Shown in pieces: positions 1 through 9,659 of a DNA stretch of 64,000 nucleotides. The translations under genes were made by a program, and so were the position numbers. Positions within the stretch are counted from its first letter, which is position 1. Each line of letters starts with the position of its first letter. Source of the DNA: JAZGGS01 sp963714405. GTDB lineage: Bacteria; Bacteroidota; Ignavibacteria; Ignavibacteriales; Ignavibacteriaceae. The DNA lies in the NCBI GenBank assembly GCA_963714405.1, contig CAVQOH010000006.1:496001-560000 (forward strand). Reading direction: 5' to 3'. The notes below the pieces were generated by a model, which was not told the DNA's origin, did not search any database, and saw only the letters and a list, made by a program, of their open reading frames with translations.

Positions 1-1
1 A

Positions 2-2014
2 GATACGGGTAGTAAAGTTTGGGCATTTCTTGGTGATGGAGAAACTGATGAACCCGAAGCACTTGGTGCAATTACACTTGCTTCCAGGGAGAAACTTGAT
101 AATTTGATTTTTGTTATTAATTGCAATCTCCAGAGATTGGATGGGCCTGTTCGTGGCAATGGAAAAATTATTCAAGAACTTGAGGCCATTTTCCGAGGTG
201 CTGGCTGGAACGTTATAAAAGTAATTTGGGGTGATGATTGGGATCCTCTTTTGGCAAAAGATAAAGATGGAAAGCTCATAAAGCGAATGGGTGAAGTTGT
301 TGATGGACAATATCAGAAATATACTGTAGAGGGTGGTGATTATATTCGCGAACATTTCTTTGGTGTTGATGAAGACCTGAAAGAGATGGTTAGCAATATG
401 ACTGATGAACAACTTAGTAAAATGAGAAGAGGAGGACACGATCCACAAAAAGTTTATGCAGCATACAACACTGCGGTAAATCATAAAGGATCACCAACTG
501 TTATACTTGCCAAAACAGTGAAGGGGTATGGGTTAGGTGAAAGTGGTGAAGGTAAGAATATAACCCATCAACAGAAAAAATTAAACGAGGATGAGATGAA
601 AGAATTCCGTGCACGTTTCGGAATTCCTATCTCAGATGAACAGATACATAATGACCCGTTTTTTAAACCAGATGAAGATAGCGCAGAGATAAAATATCTG
701 AAAGAAAGAAGAGAATCATTAGGTGGATTCGTTCCTTCTAGAAAAATGGACTTAAAACCGATTAAAACTCCTGCTGAATCTGTTTTTGAAGAGTTTTATA
801 AAGGAACAGAAGGAAGAGAAGTTTCAACAACAATGGTGTTTGTAAGAATCCTGGCAAAACTACTTAAGGATAGTGAAATTGGAAAATATGTTGTACCTAT
901 TGTTCCCGATGAAGCCAGAACATTTGGAATGGAATCACTTTTCAGGCAGGTCGGAATTTATGCACACGCAGGTCAGCTTTACGAACCCGTTGATGCTGAT
1001 AGCCTTCTCTACTATAAAGAAGCTAAGAATGGACAAATTTTGGAGGAGGGTATTACCGAAGCCGGTTCCATGTCATCATTTATTGCTGCAGGAACCGCGT
1101 ACGCTACCCACGGAATAAATATGATGCCGTTTTTCATATATTATTCAATGTTTGGTTTGCAAAGAATTGGCGATCTTGCTTGGGCTGCAGGTGATATTGG
1201 GGCAAAAGGATTTTTAGTAGGTGGAACTGCGGGAAGAACAACACTTAATGGAGAAGGATTGCAGCATCAGGATGGACACAGCCATTTGCTTGCATACTCA
1301 ATTCCAAACCTGGTTGCCTACGATCCTGCATTTGCTTATGAACTTGCAGTGATTATTCGTGAAGGAATAAAGCGAATGTATGAAGATCAAGAAAATAAAT
1401 TCTTCTACATAACTGTAATGAATGAAAACTATCCCATGCCGTCTATGCCAAGAGGTGTGAAGGAGGGAATAATAAAAGGAATATACAAATTTAAATCTTC
1501 TTCCTTGAAAAACGCAAAACAGAATGCTCAACTTTTTGGCAGTGGTACAATAATGAATGAAGTTCTTAAAGCTCAGAAAATATTGGAGAAAGATTATAAA
1601 GTTGCTGCAAATGTTTGGAGTATTACTAGTTATAAAGAACTAAGAAGTGAAGCACTCGAAATTGAAAGATGGAATATTCTCAATCCAACTAAAAAAGCAA
1701 AAGTACCTTACATTTCACAGATTCTTTCAAAAGAAAATGGTGTTTTTGTTGCAGCTTCAGATTATGTTAAAGCATTACCCGATTCGGTTTCAAAGTGGAT
1801 TCCAGGAGATCTATATTCACTAGGAACTGATGGTTATGGCAGGAGCGCCTCAAGGGAATCATTAAGAGATTTCTTTGAAGTTGATTATAGGTATATCGTT
1901 TATACTGCACTTGGTGCCCTTGCAAGAAAAGGAAAGATAAAAGAAAGTACATTAGAAAAAGCAAAAAAGGAATTAAAAATTAAAGCAGATAAATTAAATC
2001 CAATGGTTTCTTAG
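2..2014 (+). CDS. aceE: Pyruvate dehydrogenase E1 component (homodimeric), 5' truncated by window
   Basis: Thiamine-diphosphate-dependent E1 that decarboxylates pyruvate and passes the acetyl group to the lipoyl domains of E2. The open frame runs in from base 2 and shows 670 residues; the family is near 890, so roughly 215 N-terminal residues lie outside. The ThDP motif is visible at the start as GDGETDEPE followed by the NCNLQRLDGP segment. The downstream transketolase-type pyrimidine-binding and C-terminal regions are complete. The single-chain E1 is of the E. coli/actinobacterial AceE kind rather than the alpha2beta2 kind. It is followed 38 bp later by aceF and then lpd on the same strand, so the three genes probably form one operon. 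The apparent ATG at 104 is internal to the protein. Confidence 0.96.
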   Translation, partial: DTGSKVWAFLGDGETDEPEALGAITLASREKLDNLIFVINCNLQRLDGPVRGNGKIIQELEAIFRGAGWNVIKVIWGDDWDPLLAKDKDGKLIKRMGEVVDGQYQKYTVEGGDYIREHFFGVDEDLKEMVSNMTDEQLSKMRRGGHDPQKVYAAYNTAVNHKGSPTVILAKTVKGYGLGESGEGKNITHQQKKLNEDEMKEFRARFGIPISDEQIHNDPFFKPDEDSAEIKYLKERRESLGGFVPSRKMDLKPIKTPAESVFEEFYKGTEGREVSTTMVFVRILAKLLKDSEIGKYVVPIVPDEARTFGMESLFRQVGIYAHAGQLYEPVDADSLLYYKEAKNGQILEEGITEAGSMSSFIAAGTAYATHGINMMPFFIYYSMFGLQRIGDLAWAAGDIGAKGFLVGGTAGRTTLNGEGLQHQDGHSHLLAYSIPNLVAYDPAFAYELAVIIREGIKRMYEDQENKFFYITVMNENYPMPSMPRGVKEGIIKGIYKFKSSSLKNAKQNAQLFGSGTIMNEVLKAQKILEKDYKVAANVWSITSYKELRSEALEIERWNILNPTKKAKVPYISQILSKENGVFVAASDYVKALPDSVSKWIPGDLYSLGTDGYGRSASRESLRDFFEVDYRYIVYTALGALARKGKIKESTLEKAKKELKIKADKLNPMVS

Positions 2015-2052
2015 GATTATTTTGGAAAATGAAAATCTGATTAAAGGTTAAA

Positions 2053-3654
2053 ATGACAAAAGAAATTAAATTACCTGAACTGGGTGAAAATATAGAATCG
2101 GCAGAGGTGGTTGATGTGCTTGTAAAAGCCGGAGATACAATACAGAAAGATCAATCTATAATTGAAATTGAAACTGATAAAGCAACAGTTGAAGTTCCTT
2201 CAATTATTTCTGGTAGAGTTTCTAAAGTAAATATAAAGAAGGGTGATTCAGTAAAAGTTGGCCAAACAATATTAACCGTTGAAGAAATAATTTCCAGCAA
2301 ACAGGATGAACCAATAAAAGAAAAATCTTCAGCAGATAAAAAAATAGAAAAAGTAACTAAAAAGGGTGAAGTTATTGAATTTAAAGTTCCTGCTCTTGGT
2401 GAGAATGTTGAATCGGTTGATGTGACAAATGTACTGGTAAAAAAGGGTGATGTATTAATTAAAGATCAGATTGTAATTGAAATTGAAACTGATAAAGCTA
2501 CCGTAGAAGTTCCTTCATCTGTACAAGGAAAAATTTTAAAAGTAAACGTTAATGCGGGTGATAAAGTAAAATTCAACGATGTAATACTGAGTGTTGAATC
2601 AAGCCAGGAATTTATGTCCAAAACTGATGGGACTGAAAAACACGAAGAGGAAAAAACAAAAAGTACTAAGGAAGAGAAACCAATTCCTTCAGGACAAGGC
2701 AGCGTAAGGACAATGAAACCCGAGGAAATGGATGAACAAACGCCAATAAACAGAAAATCCGCTCCTGCAGCGCCATCAGTTAGAAGAATTGCACGTGAAT
2801 TGGGAGTTGATATTAATCAGGTGCTAGGTAGTGGTGAAAATGGCAGGATCTCTATGGATGATGTAAAAGCATTTGTTAAAAAAATAATTTTGGAAGGCGA
2901 TAAATCTGGCGGAATTGGTATAAAGAAAGAAGTCTTACCCGATTTTAGCAAATATGGTAATATCGAACGGGTATCGATGAGCAAGATTCGTGAAAAAACG
3001 GCATCACACTTAAGCTATGCATGGGCATTCACACCTCATGTTACTCAGTTTGATAAAGCGGATATTACCCAATTTGAAAAATCAAGAAAAGAATTAAATG
3101 CAGGGATTAAAAAAGAAGGAGGAAAGTTAACAGTAACATCAATCCTTATCAAAATTATTTCTGAAGGACTAGAGAAATTTCCACAGTTTAACAGCAGCGT
3201 AGATATGGATAATAATGAAATTGTTTATAAAAAATATTTAAACATTGGTGTGGCTGTTGATACAGAATATGGTTTATTGGTACCGGTAATTAAAAATGTT
3301 AATAAGAAAGATCTTGTTGAAATATCCATAGAGCTGGGACAATTGGCACAGAAAGCACGTGATAAAAAACTTTCGCTTGAGGAAATGCAAGGTGGTTGTT
3401 TTACTATAACAAATTTAGGTGGAATAGGCGGGACATATTTTACACCTATTATTAACTCTCCTGAGGTGGCCATTCTTGGAATGTCTCGGGCAAACTACGA
3501 ACCAGTATACACGAAAGATGAAATATTTGAACCAAAATTAATGCTTCCACTCTCACTTTCATATGATCATCGGATTATAGATGGAGCGGATGCAATAAGA
3601 TTCTTAAGATGGGTTTGTGAGGCTCTGGAGCAACCATTAAAAATATTTATGTAA
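2053..3654 (+). CDS. aceF: Dihydrolipoamide acetyltransferase E2 of pyruvate dehydrogenase, two lipoyl domains
   Basis: Core E2 of the pyruvate dehydrogenase complex, transferring acetyl from lipoyl-lysine to CoA. It has 533 residues: lipoyl domain 1 (about 2-78, lipoylated Lys43 in ETDKATVEV), lipoyl domain 2 (about 108-184, Lys148 in the same motif), a charged linker, a peripheral-subunit-binding domain (about 237-275, PSVRRIARELGVDINQVLGS), and the catalytic acyltransferase domain (about 300-533) ending with the active-site motif DHRIIDG. The two lipoyl domains are near duplicates. AAGG lies 6 bp before the ATG. It sits between aceE and lpd, which fixes it as the pyruvate rather than the 2-oxoglutarate enzyme. 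Confidence 0.96.
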   Translation: MTKEIKLPELGENIESAEVVDVLVKAGDTIQKDQSIIEIETDKATVEVPSIISGRVSKVNIKKGDSVKVGQTILTVEEIISSKQDEPIKEKSSADKKIEKVTKKGEVIEFKVPALGENVESVDVTNVLVKKGDVLIKDQIVIEIETDKATVEVPSSVQGKILKVNVNAGDKVKFNDVILSVESSQEFMSKTDGTEKHEEEKTKSTKEEKPIPSGQGSVRTMKPEEMDEQTPINRKSAPAAPSVRRIARELGVDINQVLGSGENGRISMDDVKAFVKKIILEGDKSGGIGIKKEVLPDFSKYGNIERVSMSKIREKTASHLSYAWAFTPHVTQFDKADITQFEKSRKELNAGIKKEGGKLTVTSILIKIISEGLEKFPQFNSSVDMDNNEIVYKKYLNIGVAVDTEYGLLVPVIKNVNKKDLVEISIELGQLAQKARDKKLSLEEMQGGCFTITNLGGIGGTYFTPIINSPEVAILGMSRANYEPVYTKDEIFEPKLMLPLSLSYDHRIIDGADAIRFLRWVCEALEQPLKIFM

Positions 3655-3681
3655 AATAATTTTATTCTGGATTGAAATTTT

Positions 3682-5100
3682 ATGTCTGAAAAAATAAACT
3701 TAGCAGTAATCGGAGCTGGTCCTGGTGGTTATGCTGCAGCATTTCTAGCTGCTGATCTTGGTATGAATGTAACTCTAATTGACAAGGAAAAAGAACCAGG
3801 TGGTGTTTGCCTTTATCGTGGATGCATTCCCTCAAAAGCATTGTTGCATATAGCAAGAATAATTAAAGAGGCTGAGGAAGCAAAAAATTGGGGAATAGAT
3901 TTTTCAAAACCAAAGATAGATTTAAATAAGGTTCGTGACTGGAAGAACGATGTCGTAGAAAAATTAACCGGTGGTTTGGGCACACTTTCAAAGCAAAGAA
4001 AAATTAATTTTATTCAGGGTTCAGCAAGTTTTAAAAATTCAACTACGCTTTTAATTAAGAATGAATTGGGTAAAACTAGTGAGCTATCATATGATAAAAT
4101 AATTATTGCAACAGGTTCTAAAATCACTACTATTCCTGCACTAGAAATAGAAAGTAAACGGATATTAAACTCAACTACAGCACTAGATCTTCCTTATATC
4201 CCGAAATCATTACTGGTAATAGGCGGGGGTTATATTGGATTGGAATTAGGTTCAGTTTACCAGGCATTGGGAACAAAGGTTTCAGTTGTTGAGATGTTAG
4301 ATGGTTTACTGCCTGGAGCTGATCGTGATCTTGTATCATATCTTTCGAAAAGAATAAAAGATGAATTTGAATCTATAATGCTCAACTCAAAAGTAGTTGA
4401 GATGAAGGAAATGAAAGACAAAATTAAAGTAAAAATACAGGATAAGGATGGTAATAATTCTGTAAGCACTTATGATTATGTTTTAATTTCTGTTGGTAGA
4501 AATCCTGATACTGCTGGTTTAGGATTGGAAAATACAAAAGTTAAAATAAACGAATCCGGTTGGATAAATGTAAACAAACAGATGAAAACCGATGACCCTG
4601 ATATTTATGCAATTGGTGATATTGTTGGAGAACCCATGCTCGCTCATAAAGCTTCGCATGAAGGAAGAGTTGCAGTTGAAGTAATTGCTGGCCACAAATC
4701 TACATTTGAGCCAATGGCAATACCTGCTGTTGTTTTCACAGATCCGGAAATTGCTTGGGCTGGAATTACCGAAAATCAAGCAAAAGAAAATAATATTAGC
4801 TACGAAGTTGCAAAGTTTCCATGGGCGGCCTCGGGTAGAGCTACAACGCTTGGTAGATCTGAAGGAGTAACTAAAATATTAGTTGATCCAGAAAATCAAA
4901 GAATATTAGGAATTGGAATTTGTGGACACGGTGCTGGAGAATTAATTGCAGAAGGAGTTCTTGCAATTGAAATGGGTGCAAATATTACTGATCTGAAATT
5001 GACGATTCATCCTCATCCTACATTATCAGAAACATTGATGGAAGCTGCAGAAGTTTTTTTCGGGCAAAGCACACATACTTACAGACCGAAAAGAAAATAA
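3682..5100 (+). CDS. lpd: Dihydrolipoamide dehydrogenase E3
   Basis: FAD flavoprotein of 472 residues that reoxidises dihydrolipoyl groups of E2 with NAD+. Visible elements are the N-terminal FAD fingerprint GAGPGGY, the redox disulfide Cys43-Cys48 in GGVCLYRGCIPSK, the NAD-binding GGGYIGLELG, the second FAD contact YAIGDI, and the C-terminal catalytic His445/Glu450 in HPHPTLSE. All catalytic residues are present and the length is normal. It begins 27 bp after aceF and is the last gene of the aceE-aceF-lpd operon. No clear terminator follows; the next 700 bp hold a decayed gene. Confidence 0.96.
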   Translation: MSEKINLAVIGAGPGGYAAAFLAADLGMNVTLIDKEKEPGGVCLYRGCIPSKALLHIARIIKEAEEAKNWGIDFSKPKIDLNKVRDWKNDVVEKLTGGLGTLSKQRKINFIQGSASFKNSTTLLIKNELGKTSELSYDKIIIATGSKITTIPALEIESKRILNSTTALDLPYIPKSLLVIGGGYIGLELGSVYQALGTKVSVVEMLDGLLPGADRDLVSYLSKRIKDEFESIMLNSKVVEMKEMKDKIKVKIQDKDGNNSVSTYDYVLISVGRNPDTAGLGLENTKVKINESGWINVNKQMKTDDPDIYAIGDIVGEPMLAHKASHEGRVAVEVIAGHKSTFEPMAIPAVVFTDPEIAWAGITENQAKENNISYEVAKFPWAASGRATTLGRSEGVTKILVDPENQRILGIGICGHGAGELIAEGVLAIEMGANITDLKLTIHPHPTLSETLMEAAEVFFGQSTHTYRPKRK

Positions 5101-5147
5101 TTATTTACGTTTACTAAATTAATGAGAAGTATATTTAAAACTCATTA

Positions 5148-5758
5148 AACATTGCCTGCTACAATCTTGAAAATTTGTTTGAACCTGTACAGCTTCCTAA
5201 TCTTAAAATTAAATGGACGCAAACAAGATGTAATAAAAAAGTTAAGCAGCTCGCCTCAGTAGTTGCTGAAAATTGTGCTTGAATTACAGAAGAACTTTAC
5301 GAACTTGATCCAGAAGTTAACATAGTTGTTATGGGAGATCTGAATAACGAACCATTTAATTGTTCTGTACAATATTATTTTTTTTTGTTAGAAATAAAGA
5401 ACGTGTTCAGTCGAGAAGAAATAATTATAATGCAGGACCCTATTTATATATTTTAGTATGGAAAATTATGGATAAACAAACTCCTGGGACTTTTTTCTAC
5501 TCAAGTAATCCTGCTGGATGAAATATGCCTGATCAGATTATGGTTTCAAAAGGGCTGTTAACAGGAAGTAATGGATTAGAAGTTATTGATGATTCATTTG
5601 AAATTTTTCACCCTAAAAGAATAAGAGTTGGCAATAAATCAAAACCAATTAGAATGAAAAAGAATAATACCTTGGTGGAGGATTTTTTGATCATTTTCCT
5701 GTGCTCGCAGTTATCAACAATCTCCAGAATAGGCTTATATTTTTCTCTTTCTAAAAAA
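5148..5758 (+). pseudogene. Decayed endonuclease/exonuclease/phosphatase-family gene
   Basis: No intact frame exists, but conceptual translation across frames recovers family landmarks in order. Frame 3 from 5148 reads NIACYNLENLFEP, the typical N-terminal segment of bacterial EEP proteins, then reaches a TGA at 5280. It continues in the same frame as LDPEVNIVVMGDLNNEP, the conserved GDxN catalytic motif. A frame change near 5425 leads to YNAGPYLYI and GTFFYSSNPAG, where TGA stands at a position expected to be TGG, then NMPDQIMVSKGLL. The last segment reads GGFFDHFPVLAVINN in another frame, corresponding to the SDHFPV C-terminal motif. About 150 residues are missing between the first two blocks. 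A dead secreted nuclease/phosphatase remnant is the best reading. Confidence 0.82.
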
Positions 5759-5824
5759 TAAAAACATTCATAAATTTTCAATTGTAATTTGTTTTGATAA
5801 GCCCTGAAATATTTTGAGGAAAAA

Positions 5825-6280
5825 ATGAAAAAATTTTTTAGCAGTTTAGTATTTATTGTTGTTGTATTAACATCATTCAATTATGCACAGAGTAATGGAT
5901 TTGGTTTAGGAATAATATTGGGTGAACCTACGGGAGTGTCATTTAAATATTGGACTGGTGATAACAGTGCTTTTGATGGTGCTGCTGCCTGGTCTTTTAT
6001 TGATGGTGGAGCGTTTCATATTCATGCAGATTACATTTTGCATACATTTAATCTTATACACGTTTCTACTGGGCGTCTTCCTCTTTACTATGGAATTGGC
6101 GGAAGAATTAAATTGCATGACAAATCTCGAATTGGAGTAAGAGTTCCGTTTGGATTGGTTTATATTTTTGATAACACTCCTGTTGATGTTTTCTTTGAAA
6201 TTGTACCAATTCTTGATCTAGCACCAAAGACTGATTTTAAAATTAATGCAGCAATTGGCGGCAGATATTATTTTAATTGA
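5825..6280 (+). CDS. Small secreted/outer-membrane beta-barrel-like protein
   Basis: A 151-residue protein with a clear signal peptide (residues 1 to about 21, hydrophobic core followed by NYAQ). The mature part has alternating hydrophobic/aromatic strands, GLGIILGEPTG near the start and a terminal Tyr-Tyr-Phe-Asn, as expected of a small beta-barrel ending in an aromatic. It resembles the DUF3996-type small envelope proteins, but I cannot confirm the family. GAGG lies about 7 bp before the ATG. It stands alone and is followed by a strong terminator at 6325-6354. Function unknown. Confidence 0.75.
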   Translation: MKKFFSSLVFIVVVLTSFNYAQSNGFGLGIILGEPTGVSFKYWTGDNSAFDGAAAWSFIDGGAFHIHADYILHTFNLIHVSTGRLPLYYGIGGRIKLHDKSRIGVRVPFGLVYIFDNTPVDVFFEIVPILDLAPKTDFKINAAIGGRYYFN

Positions 6281-6324
6281 TCGGCAATACATCTTAGTAT
6301 TTTAAAATTTAAACAATTCAATTT

Positions 6325-6354
6325 AAGCCGAACTTTAGCAAGTTCGGCTTTTTT
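6325..6354 (+). terminator. Rho-independent terminator
   Basis: A perfect 11-bp stem, AAGCCGAACTT/AAGTTCGGCTT, with a 4-base loop (6336-6339), followed by T residues. It lies 45 bp after the stop of the small envelope protein gene and ends that transcript. Confidence 0.93.
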
Positions 6355-6547
6355 GTATTAGTTATTTTTCTTTAGATTTATATTGTAAATCCTAGTTAAT
6401 GCGTGGAATAGAATTTGATAGAATAATGCAAATTATTATCAAATAGTAACTTTTCGAGTTGTTTTTATAATAAATTGTTTAATTTTGATACAATTTCATT
6501 CAGGAAAATATTTTAGAAATATAGAATTTACATCGGAGATAATTTAA

Positions 6548-7942
6548 ATGGCAGATAAAAAATTTGAAAAAAACATTCTTTGCATAGGAGCTGGTTATGT
6601 AGGCGGACCAACAATGGCTATGATTGCAGCAAAATGCCCGCAATATAAAGTAACAGTTGTAGATATAAATGAAGAAAAAATAAAAGCATGGCAATCGGAT
6701 GAGTTACCAATTTATGAACCAGGATTGCTTGATGTTGTTAAAATTGCACGAGGAAGAAATTTATTTTTTTCAACTGAGCTTGAAAGAAATATAAAGGAAT
6801 CTGAAATAATTTTTGTATCAGTAAACACTCCCACAAAAACATTTGGTGAGGGTGCAGGTAAAAGTGCTGATTTACAATACTGGGAAAAATGTGCAAGAGA
6901 TATTAGGGGTGCTGCTGAATCTGATAAAATAATTGTTGAAAAAAGTACTCTCCCCGTAAAAACTGCTATTGCAATGGAAAGAGTGTTAAGTGCTAACGAT
7001 AAGGGACTGAAATTTGAAGTAGTTTCAAATCCTGAATTTCTTGCAGAGGGAACAGCAATACAAGATTTGGAGAAACCTGACAGGGTACTGATCGGTTCAA
7101 AAGAAACTGAAAGCGGATTGAAAGCACGAAACGAAATTGTGGAGATTTTTGCAAACTGGATTGCAAAAGATAGATTGATAACGAGTAATTTAATGAGTGC
7201 TGAACTATCCAAACTTGTAGCAAATTCTTTCCTTGCCCAAAGAATTTCATCAATAAATAGTATTTCCGCACTTTGCGAAAAAGTGGATGCAAATGTGCAG
7301 GAAGTTGCGTATGCTATTGGCAAAGATAGACGAATTGGAAATAAATTTTTAAATGCAAGTGTCGGTTATGGCGGCTCATGCTTTAAAAAGGATATTTTAA
7401 ATCTTGTTTACTTATGTGAAACTTTTGGATTGTATGAAGTTGCTGCGTACTGGGAAAGCGTGGTTACAATGAATGACTACCAGGTAAACCGTTTTGTACA
7501 AAATATTAATAAAGCACTATTTAATACCGTTACAAACAAAAAAATTACGTTATTCGGCTTTGCATTTAAAGCAAATACAAGTGATACCAGGGAATCTCCG
7601 GCATTTTACGTAACTAAAAAATTACTTGAAGAAAAAGCACATGTTATTATTTCGGATCCACAGGCATTGGAGAATACCAAACATGATTTAAAAGGATTTA
7701 ACGGTTTAGTTGAATATGAAAAAGATCCATACAAAGCGGCTCACGGTGCACATGCAATTGCTGTTTTAACGGAATGGGATTTGTATAAAACTCTTAATTA
7801 CAAATCAATTTTTGATAAGATGGAAAAACCGGCTTTCATTTTCGATGGAAGAAACATACTTGATCATAAAAAACTTTTTGAACTTGGTTTTAATGTTTAC
7901 CCATTGGGTATGCCTCACTTAATACATTTTAAGGAAGCATAA
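6548..7942 (+). CDS. ugd: UDP-glucose 6-dehydrogenase, eukaryote-like
   Basis: Converts UDP-glucose to UDP-glucuronate with two NAD+, supplying sugar for surface polysaccharides. It has 464 residues: N-terminal Rossmann motif GAGYVGGPTMA, central domain with NPEFLAEGTAI, catalytic Cys278 in GGSCFKKDILNL, and C-terminal UDP-binding domain with FAFKANTSDTRESPA. The N-terminal stretch (AAKCPQYKVTVVDINEEKI then LPIYEPGL and GRNLFFST) looks closer to animal/plant UGDH than to short bacterial Ugd. GGAG lies 9 bp before the ATG. It is monocistronic here, followed by convergent pdxJ. No polysaccharide genes are adjacent. Confidence 0.94.
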   Translation: MADKKFEKNILCIGAGYVGGPTMAMIAAKCPQYKVTVVDINEEKIKAWQSDELPIYEPGLLDVVKIARGRNLFFSTELERNIKESEIIFVSVNTPTKTFGEGAGKSADLQYWEKCARDIRGAAESDKIIVEKSTLPVKTAIAMERVLSANDKGLKFEVVSNPEFLAEGTAIQDLEKPDRVLIGSKETESGLKARNEIVEIFANWIAKDRLITSNLMSAELSKLVANSFLAQRISSINSISALCEKVDANVQEVAYAIGKDRRIGNKFLNASVGYGGSCFKKDILNLVYLCETFGLYEVAAYWESVVTMNDYQVNRFVQNINKALFNTVTNKKITLFGFAFKANTSDTRESPAFYVTKKLLEEKAHVIISDPQALENTKHDLKGFNGLVEYEKDPYKAAHGAHAIAVLTEWDLYKTLNYKSIFDKMEKPAFIFDGRNILDHKKLFELGFNVYPLGMPHLIHFKEA

Positions 7943-8005
7943 AGATAATTGAAGTCTAAACCAGTATAGCGAGTGGTAGGATAGTCAAGCAGGATTTTAA
8001 GTTCA

Positions 8006-8722
8006 CTATTTATTATTGATTACACGTATCATTTCTTTAACTGCTTCAGTAATACCAACAAATACGGCTCTGGAAATAACTGCATGCCCAATGCTTACTT
8101 CATCAACTTCATCCAATTCACGGAAAATTTTCATATTATTATAATCCAAACCATGTCCAGCATTTACACCTAAACCAAGTTTTTTAGCATGTTTTATAGC
8201 ACCACGAATTTTTTCCAATTCATCAAATTGATCTTCTTCTGATTCAGCATTTGCGAAAACACCAGTATGTATTTCAATAAAATCACTATCAACTTCTACT
8301 GCTGCATCGATGTGGGCAATATCCGGTTCAACAAAGAGTGAAACACCAATTCCAGAGTCATGCAATTGGCTTATTGTATCTTTAAGCAGAACTTCATTGT
8401 CAATAACATTTATTCCACCTTCGGTTGTAAGTTCCTGCCTTTTTTCCGGAACAATTGTAGCTAGTTCTGGTTCAACATCGCACGCAATTTTTATAATTTC
8501 AGGAGTAGCTGCCATTTCAAAATCAAGTTTTGTAGTAACAAGTTCCCTTAATAACCTAACATCTCTTTCTGTTATATGCCTCCTGTCTTCTCGCAGGTGA
8601 AAAACAATTCCATCAACACCAGCTTGTTCTGCAATTAATGCACAAGTAACTGGATCAGGTTGATCTTCTCCCCGGGCATTTCTTAGAGTAGCAACATGAT
8701 CTATATTTAATGCAAATCTCAT
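8006..8722 (-). CDS. pdxJ: Pyridoxine 5'-phosphate synthase
   Basis: Condenses 1-deoxyxylulose 5-phosphate and 3-amino-2-oxopropyl phosphate to pyridoxine 5'-phosphate in the DXP-dependent vitamin B6 pathway. It has 238 residues, normal length for a TIM-barrel PdxJ. Family signatures visible are MRFALNIDHVATLRNARG at the N-terminus, DGIVFHLREDRRHI, the FIEIHTGVFA segment and VNAGHGLDYNN near the C-terminal phosphate site, with SIGHAVISRAVF last. It starts 7 bp after the CPBP-protease gene, so the two are probably co-transcribed. No other B6 gene is in view. Confidence 0.96.
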   Translation of the reverse strand: MRFALNIDHVATLRNARGEDQPDPVTCALIAEQAGVDGIVFHLREDRRHITERDVRLLRELVTTKLDFEMAATPEIIKIACDVEPELATIVPEKRQELTTEGGINVIDNEVLLKDTISQLHDSGIGVSLFVEPDIAHIDAAVEVDSDFIEIHTGVFANAESEEDQFDELEKIRGAIKHAKKLGLGVNAGHGLDYNNMKIFRELDEVDEVSIGHAVISRAVFVGITEAVKEMIRVINNK

Positions 8723-8729
8723 ATTAACC

Positions 8730-9464
8730 TCAAAATATTTTATTTAAAATATTAAAAAGTGAATCAAATCCAATACCATAATCATTTATTTGAAACCGTA
8801 TTGTGCAAATAAAATCAATTAGCAGCATTATACCCATGTGAACGATTACTCCATACAAGAAGGAGTTAGTTCTGAGAGCTAATATACCAATTGCAATTCC
8901 ACCTAAAATAGCACTAAAAGTTTCAGGTGCAGGTTTTCCATTGTGTAGAATTACAAATGGGATCATTTGCATCAATACAGCGTAATATCCAAATTTTTCC
9001 TTTAATCCAAAAAGCATGAAACCACGCCAGATAAATTCCCAGGAAAACATATACATCAGCATACCAGATTCATAAATTAAAAACTCATTCCAGTTGCTTC
9101 TTGCGGAAAGCAGATGTGGGTATTTTGCAACAAAATCAGGAGACGATGATGCGTACCACACAAAAGGTATCATCACAATTAAAAATAATAGTGTGAAGCG
9201 GATGCCTGATTTGTAATCACCAAAAGTTAATCCGTAATCTGTAAGTTTTTCTTTAAGAATAAACTTTATAACGACTAAGGATAATATGAAGTAAGAAAAA
9301 AAATCTCCAATGAACCAGTAAAGATATTCTAACAAATAAACATTTGGAGAATCCTGGTAAAATGGAAAAATATTAACCCTGAAAAAGCTTCTTGAAGTGT
9401 AATACCAGGAAAATGTTTGAATAAATGCAACTGTCAGAAAGATTATTATTACCTTTCTGTCCAT
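8730..9464 (-). CDS. CPBP-family intramembrane metalloprotease (CAAX-protease-like)
   Basis: A 244-residue polytopic membrane protein with about seven hydrophobic segments. The C-terminal half carries the CPBP/Rce1-like pattern: Glu and Arg in WEFIWRGFMLFGL (motif 1, with a single Glu instead of the usual pair), a His in FVILHNGKP (motif 2) and a His in GVIVHMGIM (motif 3). These residues bind the catalytic metal in the family. Substrate unknown; bacterial members act in protein maturation or immunity. It lies directly upstream of pdxJ. The divergent 250-bp region carries the groESL promoter. Confidence 0.8.
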   Translation of the reverse strand: MDRKVIIIFLTVAFIQTFSWYYTSRSFFRVNIFPFYQDSPNVYLLEYLYWFIGDFFSYFILSLVVIKFILKEKLTDYGLTFGDYKSGIRFTLLFLIVMIPFVWYASSSPDFVAKYPHLLSARSNWNEFLIYESGMLMYMFSWEFIWRGFMLFGLKEKFGYYAVLMQMIPFVILHNGKPAPETFSAILGGIAIGILALRTNSFLYGVIVHMGIMLLIDFICTIRFQINDYGIGFDSLFNILNKIF

Positions 9465-9630
9465 TCCTCTTATAATATTAATAAGATTTATAATTTCCTG
9501 TTTAATTTTTGATCTTTCCTTTTTCGCAGTTTTTTTAATTTGAATAATTTATTTGATTTTTTACAAATCATCAGTTTCTTAAATATACTAAAAAAAGCTA
9601 AAAACAACTTAAAATTGAATTTTTTGAAGG

Positions 9631-9659
9631 TTGACAAATGTTTAACCAAGCATTATATT
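9631..9659 (+). promoter_or_regulatory. Sigma70-type promoter of groESL
   Basis: A perfect -35 TTGACA at 9631-9636 and a -10 TATATT at 9654-9659, separated by exactly 17 bp. The -10 box abuts the CIRCE operator, so repressor binding would block transcription initiation. Confidence 0.9.

Noticed and set aside
6414..6443. Imperfect hairpin (TTTGATA...TATCAAA) upstream of ugd
   Set aside because: Very AT-rich with a bulge; such structures are frequent by chance here.
6712..7323. Long antisense frame (203 codons) inside ugd
   Set aside because: It is a shadow of a conserved gene; no ribosome site or family resemblance.
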